DNA from: DATEPR01 sp036273855
Lineage (GTDB): Bacteria > Actinomycetota > Actinomycetes > Mycobacteriales > Pseudonocardiaceae
DNA: 64,000 nt
NCBI GenBank assembly: GCA_036273855.1
Contig: DASUGU010000042.1
Span: 124,001 to 188,000 of the forward strand
Reading direction: 5' to 3'
Part shown: in pieces, positions 49,969-58,128 of the stretch
Layout of the letters: each line of letters begins with the position of its first letter
Numbering within the stretch: position 1 is the stretch's first letter
The notes under the pieces: model-generated
What the model was told of the DNA's origin: nothing
Databases searched by the model: none
The model's input: the letters and a program-made list of their open reading frames with translations, nothing else
Program-made: the position numbers and the translations under genes

Positions 49969-50553
49969 ATGGACCTCGTCGAGCTGGTGGTGGCCGTCGC
50001 GGCCGGCGATCGCCCGGCCGTCAGCGCGTCGCTCGACGCCGATCCGTCGTTGGTCACGGCACGCCTGGCCAGCCTGGACGAGTTCTTCGTCGCCGAGTGT
50101 CATGCCCAGGTCTATGCGGGCGACACCGCGCTGCACGCCGCCGCGTTCGCCTACGACCGCGAGATCGCCCGAGATCTGGTGGCCCGCGGCGCCGACGTCC
50201 GCGCCCGCAACCGCCGGGGCGCCGAACCCTTGCACGCGGCGGTAACCGGCGTGCCGGGTGCGACGAACTGGGATCCGCCACGGCAACGGGCCATCATCGA
50301 GTACCTCATCGAGGCGGGCGCCGACCCCAACGCCACCGCCCGGGGCGGGGTCACGCCGCTGCATCGCGCCGTCCGGAACCGATGTTCGGTGGCCGTGGCA
50401 GCACTGCTGCGTGCGGGCGCCGACCCTCACCTGACCAACGACCACGGCTCGACACCGGCCGATCTGGCCCGCTGGACGACCGGGCGTGGCGGCACGGGGT
50501 CGGATGCGGCCAAGGTCGAACAGCAGGCCATCGTCGACCTGCTCGGCAGCTAG
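49969..50553 (+). CDS. Ankyrin-repeat protein
   Basis: A 194-residue protein with four to five ankyrin units: GDTALHAAAFAYDREIARDLVARGADVRARN, GAEPLHAAVTG with an insert, REIIEYLIEAGADPN-like (RAIIEYLIEAGADPNATARG), GVTPLHRAVRNRCSVAVAALLRAGADPHLTN and a C-terminal partial. No signal peptide. Usually a binding module. The TAG stop at 50551-50553 shares CTAG with the convergent methyltransferase stop. Confidence 0.9.
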   Translation: MDLVELVVAVAAGDRPAVSASLDADPSLVTARLASLDEFFVAECHAQVYAGDTALHAAAFAYDREIARDLVARGADVRARNRRGAEPLHAAVTGVPGATNWDPPRQRAIIEYLIEAGADPNATARGGVTPLHRAVRNRCSVAVAALLRAGADPHLTNDHGSTPADLARWTTGRGGTGSDAAKVEQQAIVDLLGS

Positions 50554-51188
50554 GTCTTGTTTCGCACCACTCGCACCACGTTGTCGCCGCGCACTCCGTG
50601 TTGTCCGTCCGGCCCGTCGTGGTGGCGCTCGACCAGTTCGGTCAGGGCCACGGTCCACCCGTCCGGCAGGTCCAGCGCGCGCAGGATCTCGTCGATGGTC
50701 GGGAACCGGTAGTCGTGCGGCGGTGTCTCCACCCAGGTCGGCCAGCCGGCGTGGCTGACGATCAGCAGCGTCCCGCCGGGCGCCACCGCGCCGGCCGCGC
50801 GCCGCAGGATCGCCTCCCACTCCCCCGGTCCGGCCACCGGTGACTGCAGGAACTGCGCCGACACCAGGTCGAACGAGCCCTCCGGCGCGGACCGGGACAG
50901 GTCGTGCCGCACCCACTCGATCCGGTCCCCCACGCCTGCCGCGTCGGCGTGCGCGGCGGCCCGGCCCAGTGCGGTCGCCGAGATGTCCACCGCCGTCACC
51001 TGCCAGCCCTGCCCCGCCAGCCACACCGCGTCGGCGCCCTCGCCACAGCCCAGATCCATGGCCGAAGCCGGCTGCAGCGCCTCGATCTCCCGCACCAGCA
51101 ACGGATTCGGCCGTCCACTCCACACGGCGTCCCGCTCCTGGTAGAAGCCTTCCCAGAACTGCTCAGCACTCGTACTCGTGTCCGTCAC
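50550..51188 (-). CDS. SAM-dependent methyltransferase (class I)
   Basis: A 212-residue enzyme. SAMDLGCGEGADAVWLAGQGWQVTAVDIS is motif I and motif II of the Rossmann methyltransferases at about 45-74. FDLVSAQFLQSP and GGTLLIVSHAGW are the later motifs. Length and the N-terminal FWEGFYQERDAVWSGRPNPLL resemble the small 'thiopurine/TehB-like' methyltransferases of actinomycetes. The GTG at 51188 gives that start. Substrate unknown. It shares a CTAG stop with the ankyrin gene. Confidence 0.88.
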   Translation of the reverse strand: MTDTSTSAEQFWEGFYQERDAVWSGRPNPLLVREIEALQPASAMDLGCGEGADAVWLAGQGWQVTAVDISATALGRAAAHADAAGVGDRIEWVRHDLSRSAPEGSFDLVSAQFLQSPVAGPGEWEAILRRAAGAVAPGGTLLIVSHAGWPTWVETPPHDYRFPTIDEILRALDLPDGWTVALTELVERHHDGPDGQHGVRGDNVVRVVRNKT

Positions 51189-51249
51189 GACGCCATCATG
51201 TGCCCCGGTTGCCGGTAGGGCGACTTTTCTTGCCGAACCGGCAACGCGG

Positions 51250-51810
51250 TCAGTCCAGCGACAGCCGCACGATGGCACGGGACCCGCTGGGCCGCGCGAC
51301 CTCGACGAAACCGGCCTGCAGATACATCGGCAGCGGACCCTGGTACAGCCCGGACGAACCGGTCGGCCGCACCGCCGGATCGACCGGGTACGCCTCCACG
51401 ATCCGGCCGCCGTGCCGCCGCGCGAAGTCCACGGCGGCCGACAACAGCCGCGCCGCCACGCCCTGCCGCCGGTGCCCGACCCGCACCACGAAACACGTCA
51501 CCGACCACAAGCCTGGCTCGTCCGAGGTGGCCTGCGCGCCCCGCATGGTGGCCAGCCGGGGATAGTCACCGCGCGGTGCCACGGCACACCAGCCGATCGG
51601 GCGGCCGTCGGCGTAGGCGAGCACGCCGTGCGGCACCTCGGCCGCCGTCACCTGCCGGCACATCGCGGCCCGGTTGCCCACCCGGTCGTCGTGCCGGTAC
51701 GGCCCGTCGGAGCGGTAGTACTGGCACCAGCACCGTGACGGATCGCCGCGCTCCCCCAACAGTTCCGCCAGGTCGTCCCACCGATCCGCGGTGGCGTCCC
51801 GAACGTCCAT
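51250..51810 (-). CDS. GNAT-family N-acetyltransferase
   Basis: A 186-residue acetyltransferase. The N-terminal CWCQYYRSDG is typical of the small actinomycete GNAT group with a Cys-Trp-Cys start. VTCFVVRVGHRRQGVAARLLSAAVDFARRHGG contains the R/Q-x-x-G-x-G/A acetyl-CoA loop, and YLQAGFVEVARPSGSRAIVRLSL ends the fold. The start ATG at 51810 has AGG/GGTGACGGG upstream. Substrate unknown. Confidence 0.88.
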   Translation of the reverse strand: MDVRDATADRWDDLAELLGERGDPSRCWCQYYRSDGPYRHDDRVGNRAAMCRQVTAAEVPHGVLAYADGRPIGWCAVAPRGDYPRLATMRGAQATSDEPGLWSVTCFVVRVGHRRQGVAARLLSAAVDFARRHGGRIVEAYPVDPAVRPTGSSGLYQGPLPMYLQAGFVEVARPSGSRAIVRLSLD

Positions 51811-51889
51811 CCCGTCACCTCCACAGGCATCGCCGCCCGGCGACAAACCGCTTGGGGCGCGGTGCGCTGAACTGGCATGATCCGGCATC

Positions 51890-52282
51890 ATGGCCGTGCA
51901 TCTGATCCGCAGCAAGACGCTGTACCCCGGCGCCCCCTACGCCTACGCCGCAACGACTCCGGACGCGAGCCTGGTGTTCACCGCGGGCGCCTGCCCACTG
52001 GACGAGCACGGCACGGTCGTCGCGCCCGGTGACATCGCGGCCCAGACCCGCCAGGTGCTGGCCAATCTGCGGACTGCGTTGGCCGACTCGAAGGCGACGT
52101 TCCAGCAGGTCGTCAAGACCACCGTCTACGTGGCCAGCAGCGATCGCGACGATCTGGTGACGGCGTGGAACGAGGTGGCCGCCGCGTTCGGTGACCACGA
52201 CGCGCCCAGCACGCTGCTCGGCGTCGCCGTCCTCGGCTACCCCGACCAGCTCGTCGAGATCGAGGCCGTCGCGGCCCGGTAA
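51890..52282 (+). CDS. RidA/YjgF-family protein
   Basis: A 130-residue protein. GAPYAYAATTPDASLVFTAGACPLDEHGTVVAPGDIAAQTRQVLANL and KTTVYVASSDRDDLV, then PSTLLGVAVLGYPDQLVEIEAVA match the RidA trimer fold, which hydrolyses reactive enamines or imines. The usual active-site Arg before the Glu-containing end is not visible (LGYPDQLVEIEAVAAR), so deaminase activity is uncertain. It converges on the globin gene with a palindrome between them. Confidence 0.87.
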   Translation: MAVHLIRSKTLYPGAPYAYAATTPDASLVFTAGACPLDEHGTVVAPGDIAAQTRQVLANLRTALADSKATFQQVVKTTVYVASSDRDDLVTAWNEVAAAFGDHDAPSTLLGVAVLGYPDQLVEIEAVAAR

Positions 52283-52304
52283 CCTCCGGTTAACTGAAGG
52301 TTAC
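52279..52304. terminator. 26-bp palindrome holding both stop codons
   Basis: A near-perfect inverted repeat (GTAACCT...AGGTTAC outer arms, GTTAAC centre) spans the TAA stops of both the RidA gene (52280-52282) and the convergent globin gene (52301-52303). It can act as a bidirectional terminator. Confidence 0.6.
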
Positions 52305-52759
52305 TCGCCCGGGTCGCCTGCCCAGTTCCAGTGCGGCACCTCGCGCAGCGGGTGCAGTTCGTCGTCCGTCGTGGCGTTGGAGTTCTGCATCGCCACGTGC
52401 GAGCCGAACTCGACGTGTTCGGCCAGCGCGGTGCGGAACGGCTTGTCGTCGGGCAGGCCCGCCTTGTCCGCCGCGGCCAGGTACAGGTCGACGAACCGCT
52501 GCCGCTGCTCGTCGGTGATGTGCAGGCCCCGGTGGGCGTCGATCAACTGGCCGAAGCCGACTTCCTCGGTGAACCTGGCGGGTCCGCCGAACGACTCGGC
52601 GTCGAACGCGGTCAGGTGATCGACGTGTTCCGGCTTTCCCTTGCCGAACAAGGGAATCAGCATCGGGTCGGCCAGTACGCTGCTGTAGAAGATGTCCACG
52701 AAGCGGTGAATCGCCTGCTCACCGCCCGCGTGCTCGAACATGGTCTCGCGCTCGGTCAT
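52301..52759 (-). CDS. Truncated haemoglobin (2-on-2 globin)
   Basis: A 152-residue group II-like truncated globin. EHAGGEQAIHRFVDIFYSSVLADPMLIPLF is the standard opening, FGGPARFTEEVGFGQLIDAHRGLHIT carries the proximal His region, and ALAEHVEFGSHVAMQNSN lies at helices G-H, with Phe or Glu near the position that is Trp in many group II members. The C-terminus is longer than usual (TTDDELHPLREVPHWNW). The ATG at 52759 is used; an upstream extension has no globin features. Role is O2 or NO handling. Confidence 0.9.
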   Translation of the reverse strand: MTERETMFEHAGGEQAIHRFVDIFYSSVLADPMLIPLFGKGKPEHVDHLTAFDAESFGGPARFTEEVGFGQLIDAHRGLHITDEQRQRFVDLYLAAADKAGLPDDKPFRTALAEHVEFGSHVAMQNSNATTDDELHPLREVPHWNWAGDPGE

Positions 52760-52825
52760 GGGTGCCCCCGCATCCTCGGCAGGCCGGCACGCTAGCACGC
52801 GTCTCGCATCGATGCCGGGCACTCG

Positions 52826-53836
52826 TCACGGTTGTCCGGATGCGTCCGTGATCATGCCGCGCAGCGCCGCCTCGGCACCCGCCTGGAACCGGCTCGCCGC
52901 CCCGAGTTCGTCCATCAGCAGCCGCACCCGGCGGCCGACGGTCCGCTCGCTGACCCCCAGCTGCCGCCCGATGGCCGCGTCGCCCAGCCCGGCGGCCAGC
53001 AGCGACAACAGCCGACCCGCGTCGTCGGGCACCGCAGGGCCGATGGCGCCGGGCAGCAGGAACGGCACGGCCTCCCGCCACACCTGCTCGAAGTAGGCGA
53101 TCAGCACGGTCAGCATGGTGGAGCGGCGGATGATGACCACCCGGTCGTCGCCGGACTCCTCGCTCAGCGGCAGCAGCGCGGCCGACCGGTCGAAGATCGC
53201 GACCTTCACCGGCAGGTCGGCGGCCAGCCGGATCTGCTCGCCCGCTCTGCTCAGCGCGGTCAGCAACTCGGCGCCCCCGCTGTCGTCCAGGCACGACCGG
53301 TCGTAGACGCAGCGCACCGACACGCCCCGCGCGAGCAGTGCCAGTTCGGCGGCGCGCTGGGTGGCGTGGCCGGGCGGCAGCACGTAGGGCGGCCGGTCGA
53401 ACACCAGGATCTCCCGCTGGGCGGTGGATTCCAGGTGCACGAACCGCCGCGCGATGTGGTCCTTGCCGGTGACCACCTCGATCAGTTCGTGCGCGTGCTC
53501 GGACCGGCCGACCGAGTAGAGGTCCTCGAACGCGGCCACGGCCCTGCGGTGCTCCTCCAGTGCCGTCTCCAGTTCCCGCTCGTGGCCGCTCATGCTGGTG
53601 GACGGTCGATGCGCGGTGTACGTCGCGGGGCGGGTCGCGGTGGCCGTGACCAGGTCCCTGCGCACCAGTCGACCGGCGGCCGCGCGGACCGTGGCGGGTG
53701 TGGCGCCGGTGCGGGCCGCGATGGCGGCGGCCGTGAGTCCCGGGGACACCAGGATGGCCCGGTACGTCTCCTCGTCGTCGCCGTCGAGCAACGCGCTCAC
53801 AACCACCCCACCAGCACTGTGACCGGAACCGGACAT
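52826..53836 (-). CDS. TrmB/LuxR-type transcriptional regulator
   Basis: A 336-residue regulator with two DNA-binding parts: an N-terminal TrmB-like helix-turn-helix at about 20-75 (VSPGLTAAAIAARTGATPATVRAAAGRLVRRDLV) and a C-terminal LuxR-type one at about 280-330 (LLAAGLGDAAIGRQLGVSERTVGRRVRLLMDELG). The middle resembles the phospholipase D-like sensor region of this actinomycete family (SVRCVYDRSCL, VKVAIFDRSAALLPL). It is divergent from the large secreted peptidase gene, a recurring pairing. No two-component partner is present. Confidence 0.9.
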   Translation of the reverse strand: MSGSGHSAGGVVVSALLDGDDEETYRAILVSPGLTAAAIAARTGATPATVRAAAGRLVRRDLVTATATRPATYTAHRPSTSMSGHERELETALEEHRRAVAAFEDLYSVGRSEHAHELIEVVTGKDHIARRFVHLESTAQREILVFDRPPYVLPPGHATQRAAELALLARGVSVRCVYDRSCLDDSGGAELLTALSRAGEQIRLAADLPVKVAIFDRSAALLPLSEESGDDRVVIIRRSTMLTVLIAYFEQVWREAVPFLLPGAIGPAVPDDAGRLLSLLAAGLGDAAIGRQLGVSERTVGRRVRLLMDELGAASRFQAGAEAALRGMITDASGQP

Positions 53837-53927
53837 CGTCAGAATACGACGGACACTTTGTTTGACTCACGAACTGTCGGCGCGGGAGCTTGGGAGCCGC
53901 AAGCGACGCCGGACGCGGGAGGGCACA

Positions 53928-56900
53928 GTGCGATCAGGTCACGCGACAACATTCCGGTGGCGCACCGCGAGAGTGGCCGTGTCGGCCCTCCTGATCGGCG
54001 TCGGTGTCGTGGGTGTCACCACCCAGCAGGCCACCGCAGCACCGAAACCCACGGTCACCAAGCCGACTGTCGTGTACCGGAACCTGAAGCTGGTCAACGG
54101 CGACACCGCGACGGTGTTCTCCAACGGCCTGGCCGAGGTGTTCCGGCCCGGCGACGCGGCCACCGAGTACCGGATGGTCCCGCTCGTCCCGTCCGGCTCG
54201 GCCGCCACCGCAGGCGTGCTGCCCGCGCGACCGCAGGTGGCATTCGACCTGGCCAAGGCGCCCGCCGTGCCGTACGCGAACGACCAGGTCGAGGTGGTGC
54301 TCGCGCCGACCGTGGCCGCCACCAGCGCGCAGCGGGAACTGCCGGCCACCGCCGTGGCGCCTGGTGCGCCGACACCCGACTACACGACCAACGCGACGTT
54401 CAACGAGCAGCTCGCCGGCATGGGCGTGACCAGCCTGAACCAGGTGTTCAGCGGCCTGCCCCCGGCCGGCGACACCGGTGTCGACCTGTCCCGGGTCTAC
54501 ACGATGCACGTCACCCACACGTCGATGCCGGCGGCACTGGCCATGCTCACCGCGTCCCCCGACGTCGCCTACGCCGAACCGGACTGGATCACCTCCGCGC
54601 TGAGCACCACGCCGATGCCGGTGCCCGCGAACACCGCGCACCAGGCGACCCGCGCCGCGGTGACCCCCGGCACCGCATTACCCACCAACGTCGGACTCCA
54701 GTCCAGCGCCCAGTCGCTGCTCAACAGCACGGCGACCGACTGGGTGCCGGCCTACCAGGGCCTGGAGTCGGCCTACCACCAGTTGCCCGGCACCGGTGAG
54801 GTGATCACCGACGTGTCACTGGGCGACCTGACATCGGCCGGGGTGCCCAGCGACGACCCGTGCGCGCAGTTCGTGGGCGCGTTCGGCCCGACCACGGTCA
54901 TCCAGGGCGGCCAGCGGTTCCTCGACCTGCCGTCGATGCCGCTGATCCCGACCTGGACCGCGGACGCCAAGGCCAGGCTCGACCCGACCGGCGAGACCTG
55001 TGACGTCGACCCGTTCGACACCGAGATCGACCTCGACTTCGCGATGATGGCGCCGCTGCCGCACGACCTGCAGCGGCCGGACGCGCTGGGCTCCGGGCTG
55101 ACCGACCTGCTGGGCATCGCGCCCGGCGCCGCGTACCGCCTCGTCGTGCCGTCCGACCCGACCGGCTCGATCAGCAGTGTGGACGCCGCCCTGCTGGCCG
55201 CCGCCAAGCAGACTCCCCGGCCGGACGTGATCACCGCGAGCCTCGGCTTCGGCCTGGACTCCGAAGGTTTCCCCTCCCGGTACCTGGAGGACGACCCCGT
55301 CACCGAGTCGCTGATCGCCGAGCTCACCCACAAGTTCGGCATCACGGTCGCCGTGTCGGCCAACGACGGCCTGCGCACCCCGACCGACGCCGCCGTGAGC
55401 CCCACCGGCGGTTCGGCGGCCACCGACGTCGCCCCGTCGGCCAAGCAGGCCACCAGCCTGGACGACGTCGAGTTCTCCACGGTGCCGTCGAAGGACGTGG
55501 ACTCCGGCGCCATCGACGTCGGCGGGGTCACCCTGAACGACATCTCCGCCGCCCCACCGAACGATCCGGCCAACGCGGCTCTGGCCGCCCAGCAGGCGTT
55601 CGCCGACGTGCGCTGGACGGGTGCCGCCGACTTCTCGTCCGGGTTCGGCTCGCGGGTGAACATCTCGGCGCCCGGAGACAACGTGCTCAGCTTCGAGCAC
55701 TCAGCAGGCGGTGCGCCCGACGCCGTGGACGTGGTGAACGAGGGTGGCACGTCGGCGTCGGTGCAGGAGGTCGGCGCGGCCGCTGCCGTGGTCCTGCAGA
55801 CCGCCCGCCTGACCGGCGACCAGTCGGTCACCAGCCCGTCGGCACTGCGCTCCTACCTGGAGCACACCGCGAATCCCGTGCCCGACGTGCCGCAGGCGGA
55901 CCGGTCGCTCAACGTCGGTCCGCAGGTGGACCTCGGCGCGGCCGTGACCGGACTGCTGGACAGGGCGGGCATTCACCGGCAACCCGGCGTGGCCCGGGTC
56001 GCCGTGGCACAACGGCAGAGCATCAACGGTTTCGGCGCGTTCTTCTCGTCCGAGACCGATCCGGCGAACATCCCGCTGCGCGGGGCGGCGCAGAACGAGT
56101 TGCTGTCGATCTCGCCCGACTGGATCGGCCTGCCCGCCCACGTCAGCTACCAGTTGTCCGCCGAGCGCCCGGACGGCAGCCACCAGACGCTGGCCACCGG
56201 ACCGTCGGCGCGGCTGCAACCCGACGCGATCATCGCCGCCGCCGGGACGGCACCGTCCACCACCGGACCCACCTCGGTCACGCTCGACTACACCGCGAGC
56301 GTCGGCGGGCACGTGGTGGCCAGCACCACCGTCCCGCTCACGTTCGGCCCGCAGACCGGCGTGCCGACACCGCTGGCGCCGGTCGTCCCGGCCGTCGTCA
56401 CCGGCGACTCGTTCCTGGTGCACTACGACCTGACCGGCCAGACGGCGTTCACCGACCCGACGCTGGTGGTGTCCGCGCCCGGCCGTATGGACCCGTTCCA
56501 GCACTTCTACCTGCCGATCTACTCGGCACCGCTGCACGGCACGACCGGCACGGTGCGGGTGCCGGTGGCCGCGCTGGCCGGCGGCGGGATCTACGGCGTC
56601 GCCGTGCAGTCGGCGCCGGACCAGTTCAACTTCAGCCAGTTCGCGTTCACCAGGCTGCGGGGCGCGCCGGTCGACACGCAGCCGACGGCTCCGCTGCTGT
56701 CCGCCGCCCACCAGCCCACCGGGCACACGCTGACCGTCCCGTTCGACGGCGACTTCCGGGTGGCCTGGGACGTCCGGCAGGTGCCGCACGCCACCGGTGT
56801 GCTGCTGGAGATCAGCGCGGCCGGCCCGAACGACTTCAACTCGTTCGCCACGTTCAACAACCCGAACGGCACCATCCGGGACGACAACGGCCACGACACC

Positions 56901-58124
56901 GGCTCGGTCCTGGCCCGCCGACTGTCCGGCGCGTCCGGCGGCGTCGACCTGCCCGCCTCGGTGCTCGATCCGACGATGACCCACTCGGTGCGGGTCATCC
57001 CGCTGCTGGCGTCGGGTGCGCCTGCCGGTGAGTCGTCCGAGGTCAGCACGGTCAGCCGCAACGGTGTCGCGCCATCGGACGGCGGTGCGGTGCTGGACGG
57101 CTTCGGCGTCGACGCCCACGGTTCGGACGGTCTGGTCACGTCCAACCAGGTGACCGACGACGGCACGCCGCTCAGCTCGGTGGAGACGTTCGACCAGCGG
57201 GACAACAGCATCACCGGCACGCTGGTGAAGTCGAAGAAGGACTCGTTCGCCACCCCGAACAATTCCGCGCCCGGCATCCTGGCCGGCGACACCGCGCTGT
57301 ACGCGGACACCCGCAACGCCGACGGCACCACCACCTACACGGTCCGCGGCCCGCTGGCGTCCCACCGCACGACCGCGTGGACACCGCCGGACGCACCGGC
57401 GAGTGCCCAGGTGGCTCTGGCGGACAACCAGGACACGGCAACGGATGCGGTGCTGATCGGCAACACCCAGCTCGGCTGGCGGGTGCTCACCACGAACGTC
57501 AGGGCCAACACGTTCGGCCCGTCGGTCGACCTCGGCCCGGCACTGTCGTCGTTCGGTTTCGCCGAGGTGACCGCGCTCGGCGAGGACACCACGACCGGCA
57601 CGGCCGTGCTCGGCGGATCGGACTTCCTCAACGGCTCCATCCCGCCGAGCCTGATCACCGTCGACCTGGCCACCGGTGACCTGCACAGCCGGACCGGTGT
57701 CGGCACCGGCACGCCGTCCGGCGTCGCGGTCGACTCGACCACCGGCACGGCGGCCATGGCCACGCAGGACGGCGTCGGCGTGTACGACCTGGCCGCCGGC
57801 ACAGCGGCGCTGAGCACTCCGGGCGGCGCCACCTACGAGCACCCGGCGGCCGACCCGAAGGCGGGCGAGTTCCTGGTGCAGGAGGTCGTGACACCCGGCG
57901 CCGAGCTGTCCACGCCCGGCCTGGGCGCCACGCCGGACGGCAACAGCGTGTCCTCCATGGTGGTGCTGAACCATCAGGGCGGTGTGGTGAACCGGATCCA
58001 GCGGTTCAACGACTTCAACGTGTTCACCCAGGACATCGGCGACTACGTCCAGCTGAACCCGGCCACCCACACCGGCTACACGCTCGGCCCGCTCGGCCAG
58101 CAACTCGCCCCGTTCACCTACTGA
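53928..58124 (+). CDS. Large secreted peptidase, sedolisin (S53)-like
   Basis: A 1,398-residue exported protein. Signal peptide about 1-40 (FRWRTARVAVSALLIGVGVVGV, cut near ATA-AP). A prodomain ends near PDVAYAEPDW. The subtilisin-fold core, about 285-690, begins with GEVITDVSLGD, but the HGTH box of S8 is missing. Instead E366-I-D-L-D370 has the ExxxD spacing of sedolisins, D480 is in VSANDG, and S609 is in GGTSAS. The rest, about 700-1398, is beta-rich Ig-like and propeller-like sequence with no cell-wall anchor. The GTG at 53928 has GGGAGG five bases upstream. The catalytic tetrad is my reading from spacing and motif. Confidence 0.8.
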   Translation: MRSGHATTFRWRTARVAVSALLIGVGVVGVTTQQATAAPKPTVTKPTVVYRNLKLVNGDTATVFSNGLAEVFRPGDAATEYRMVPLVPSGSAATAGVLPARPQVAFDLAKAPAVPYANDQVEVVLAPTVAATSAQRELPATAVAPGAPTPDYTTNATFNEQLAGMGVTSLNQVFSGLPPAGDTGVDLSRVYTMHVTHTSMPAALAMLTASPDVAYAEPDWITSALSTTPMPVPANTAHQATRAAVTPGTALPTNVGLQSSAQSLLNSTATDWVPAYQGLESAYHQLPGTGEVITDVSLGDLTSAGVPSDDPCAQFVGAFGPTTVIQGGQRFLDLPSMPLIPTWTADAKARLDPTGETCDVDPFDTEIDLDFAMMAPLPHDLQRPDALGSGLTDLLGIAPGAAYRLVVPSDPTGSISSVDAALLAAAKQTPRPDVITASLGFGLDSEGFPSRYLEDDPVTESLIAELTHKFGITVAVSANDGLRTPTDAAVSPTGGSAATDVAPSAKQATSLDDVEFSTVPSKDVDSGAIDVGGVTLNDISAAPPNDPANAALAAQQAFADVRWTGAADFSSGFGSRVNISAPGDNVLSFEHSAGGAPDAVDVVNEGGTSASVQEVGAAAAVVLQTARLTGDQSVTSPSALRSYLEHTANPVPDVPQADRSLNVGPQVDLGAAVTGLLDRAGIHRQPGVARVAVAQRQSINGFGAFFSSETDPANIPLRGAAQNELLSISPDWIGLPAHVSYQLSAERPDGSHQTLATGPSARLQPDAIIAAAGTAPSTTGPTSVTLDYTASVGGHVVASTTVPLTFGPQTGVPTPLAPVVPAVVTGDSFLVHYDLTGQTAFTDPTLVVSAPGRMDPFQHFYLPIYSAPLHGTTGTVRVPVAALAGGGIYGVAVQSAPDQFNFSQFAFTRLRGAPVDTQPTAPLLSAAHQPTGHTLTVPFDGDFRVAWDVRQVPHATGVLLEISAAGPNDFNSFATFNNPNGTIRDDNGHDTGSVLARRLSGASGGVDLPASVLDPTMTHSVRVIPLLASGAPAGESSEVSTVSRNGVAPSDGGAVLDGFGVDAHGSDGLVTSNQVTDDGTPLSSVETFDQRDNSITGTLVKSKKDSFATPNNSAPGILAGDTALYADTRNADGTTTYTVRGPLASHRTTAWTPPDAPASAQVALADNQDTATDAVLIGNTQLGWRVLTTNVRANTFGPSVDLGPALSSFGFAEVTALGEDTTTGTAVLGGSDFLNGSIPPSLITVDLATGDLHSRTGVGTGTPSGVAVDSTTGTAAMATQDGVGVYDLAAGTAALSTPGGATYEHPAADPKAGEFLVQEVVTPGAELSTPGLGATPDGNSVSSMVVLNHQGGVVNRIQRFNDFNVFTQDIGDYVQLNPATHTGYTLGPLGQQLAPFTY

Positions 58125-58128
58125 CCGA

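Noticed and set aside
53928..58124. An inactive S8 pseudopeptidase (His missing)
   Set aside because: The ExxxD and GGTSAS spacing fits sedolisin, which does not use that His, so inactivity is not the best reading.
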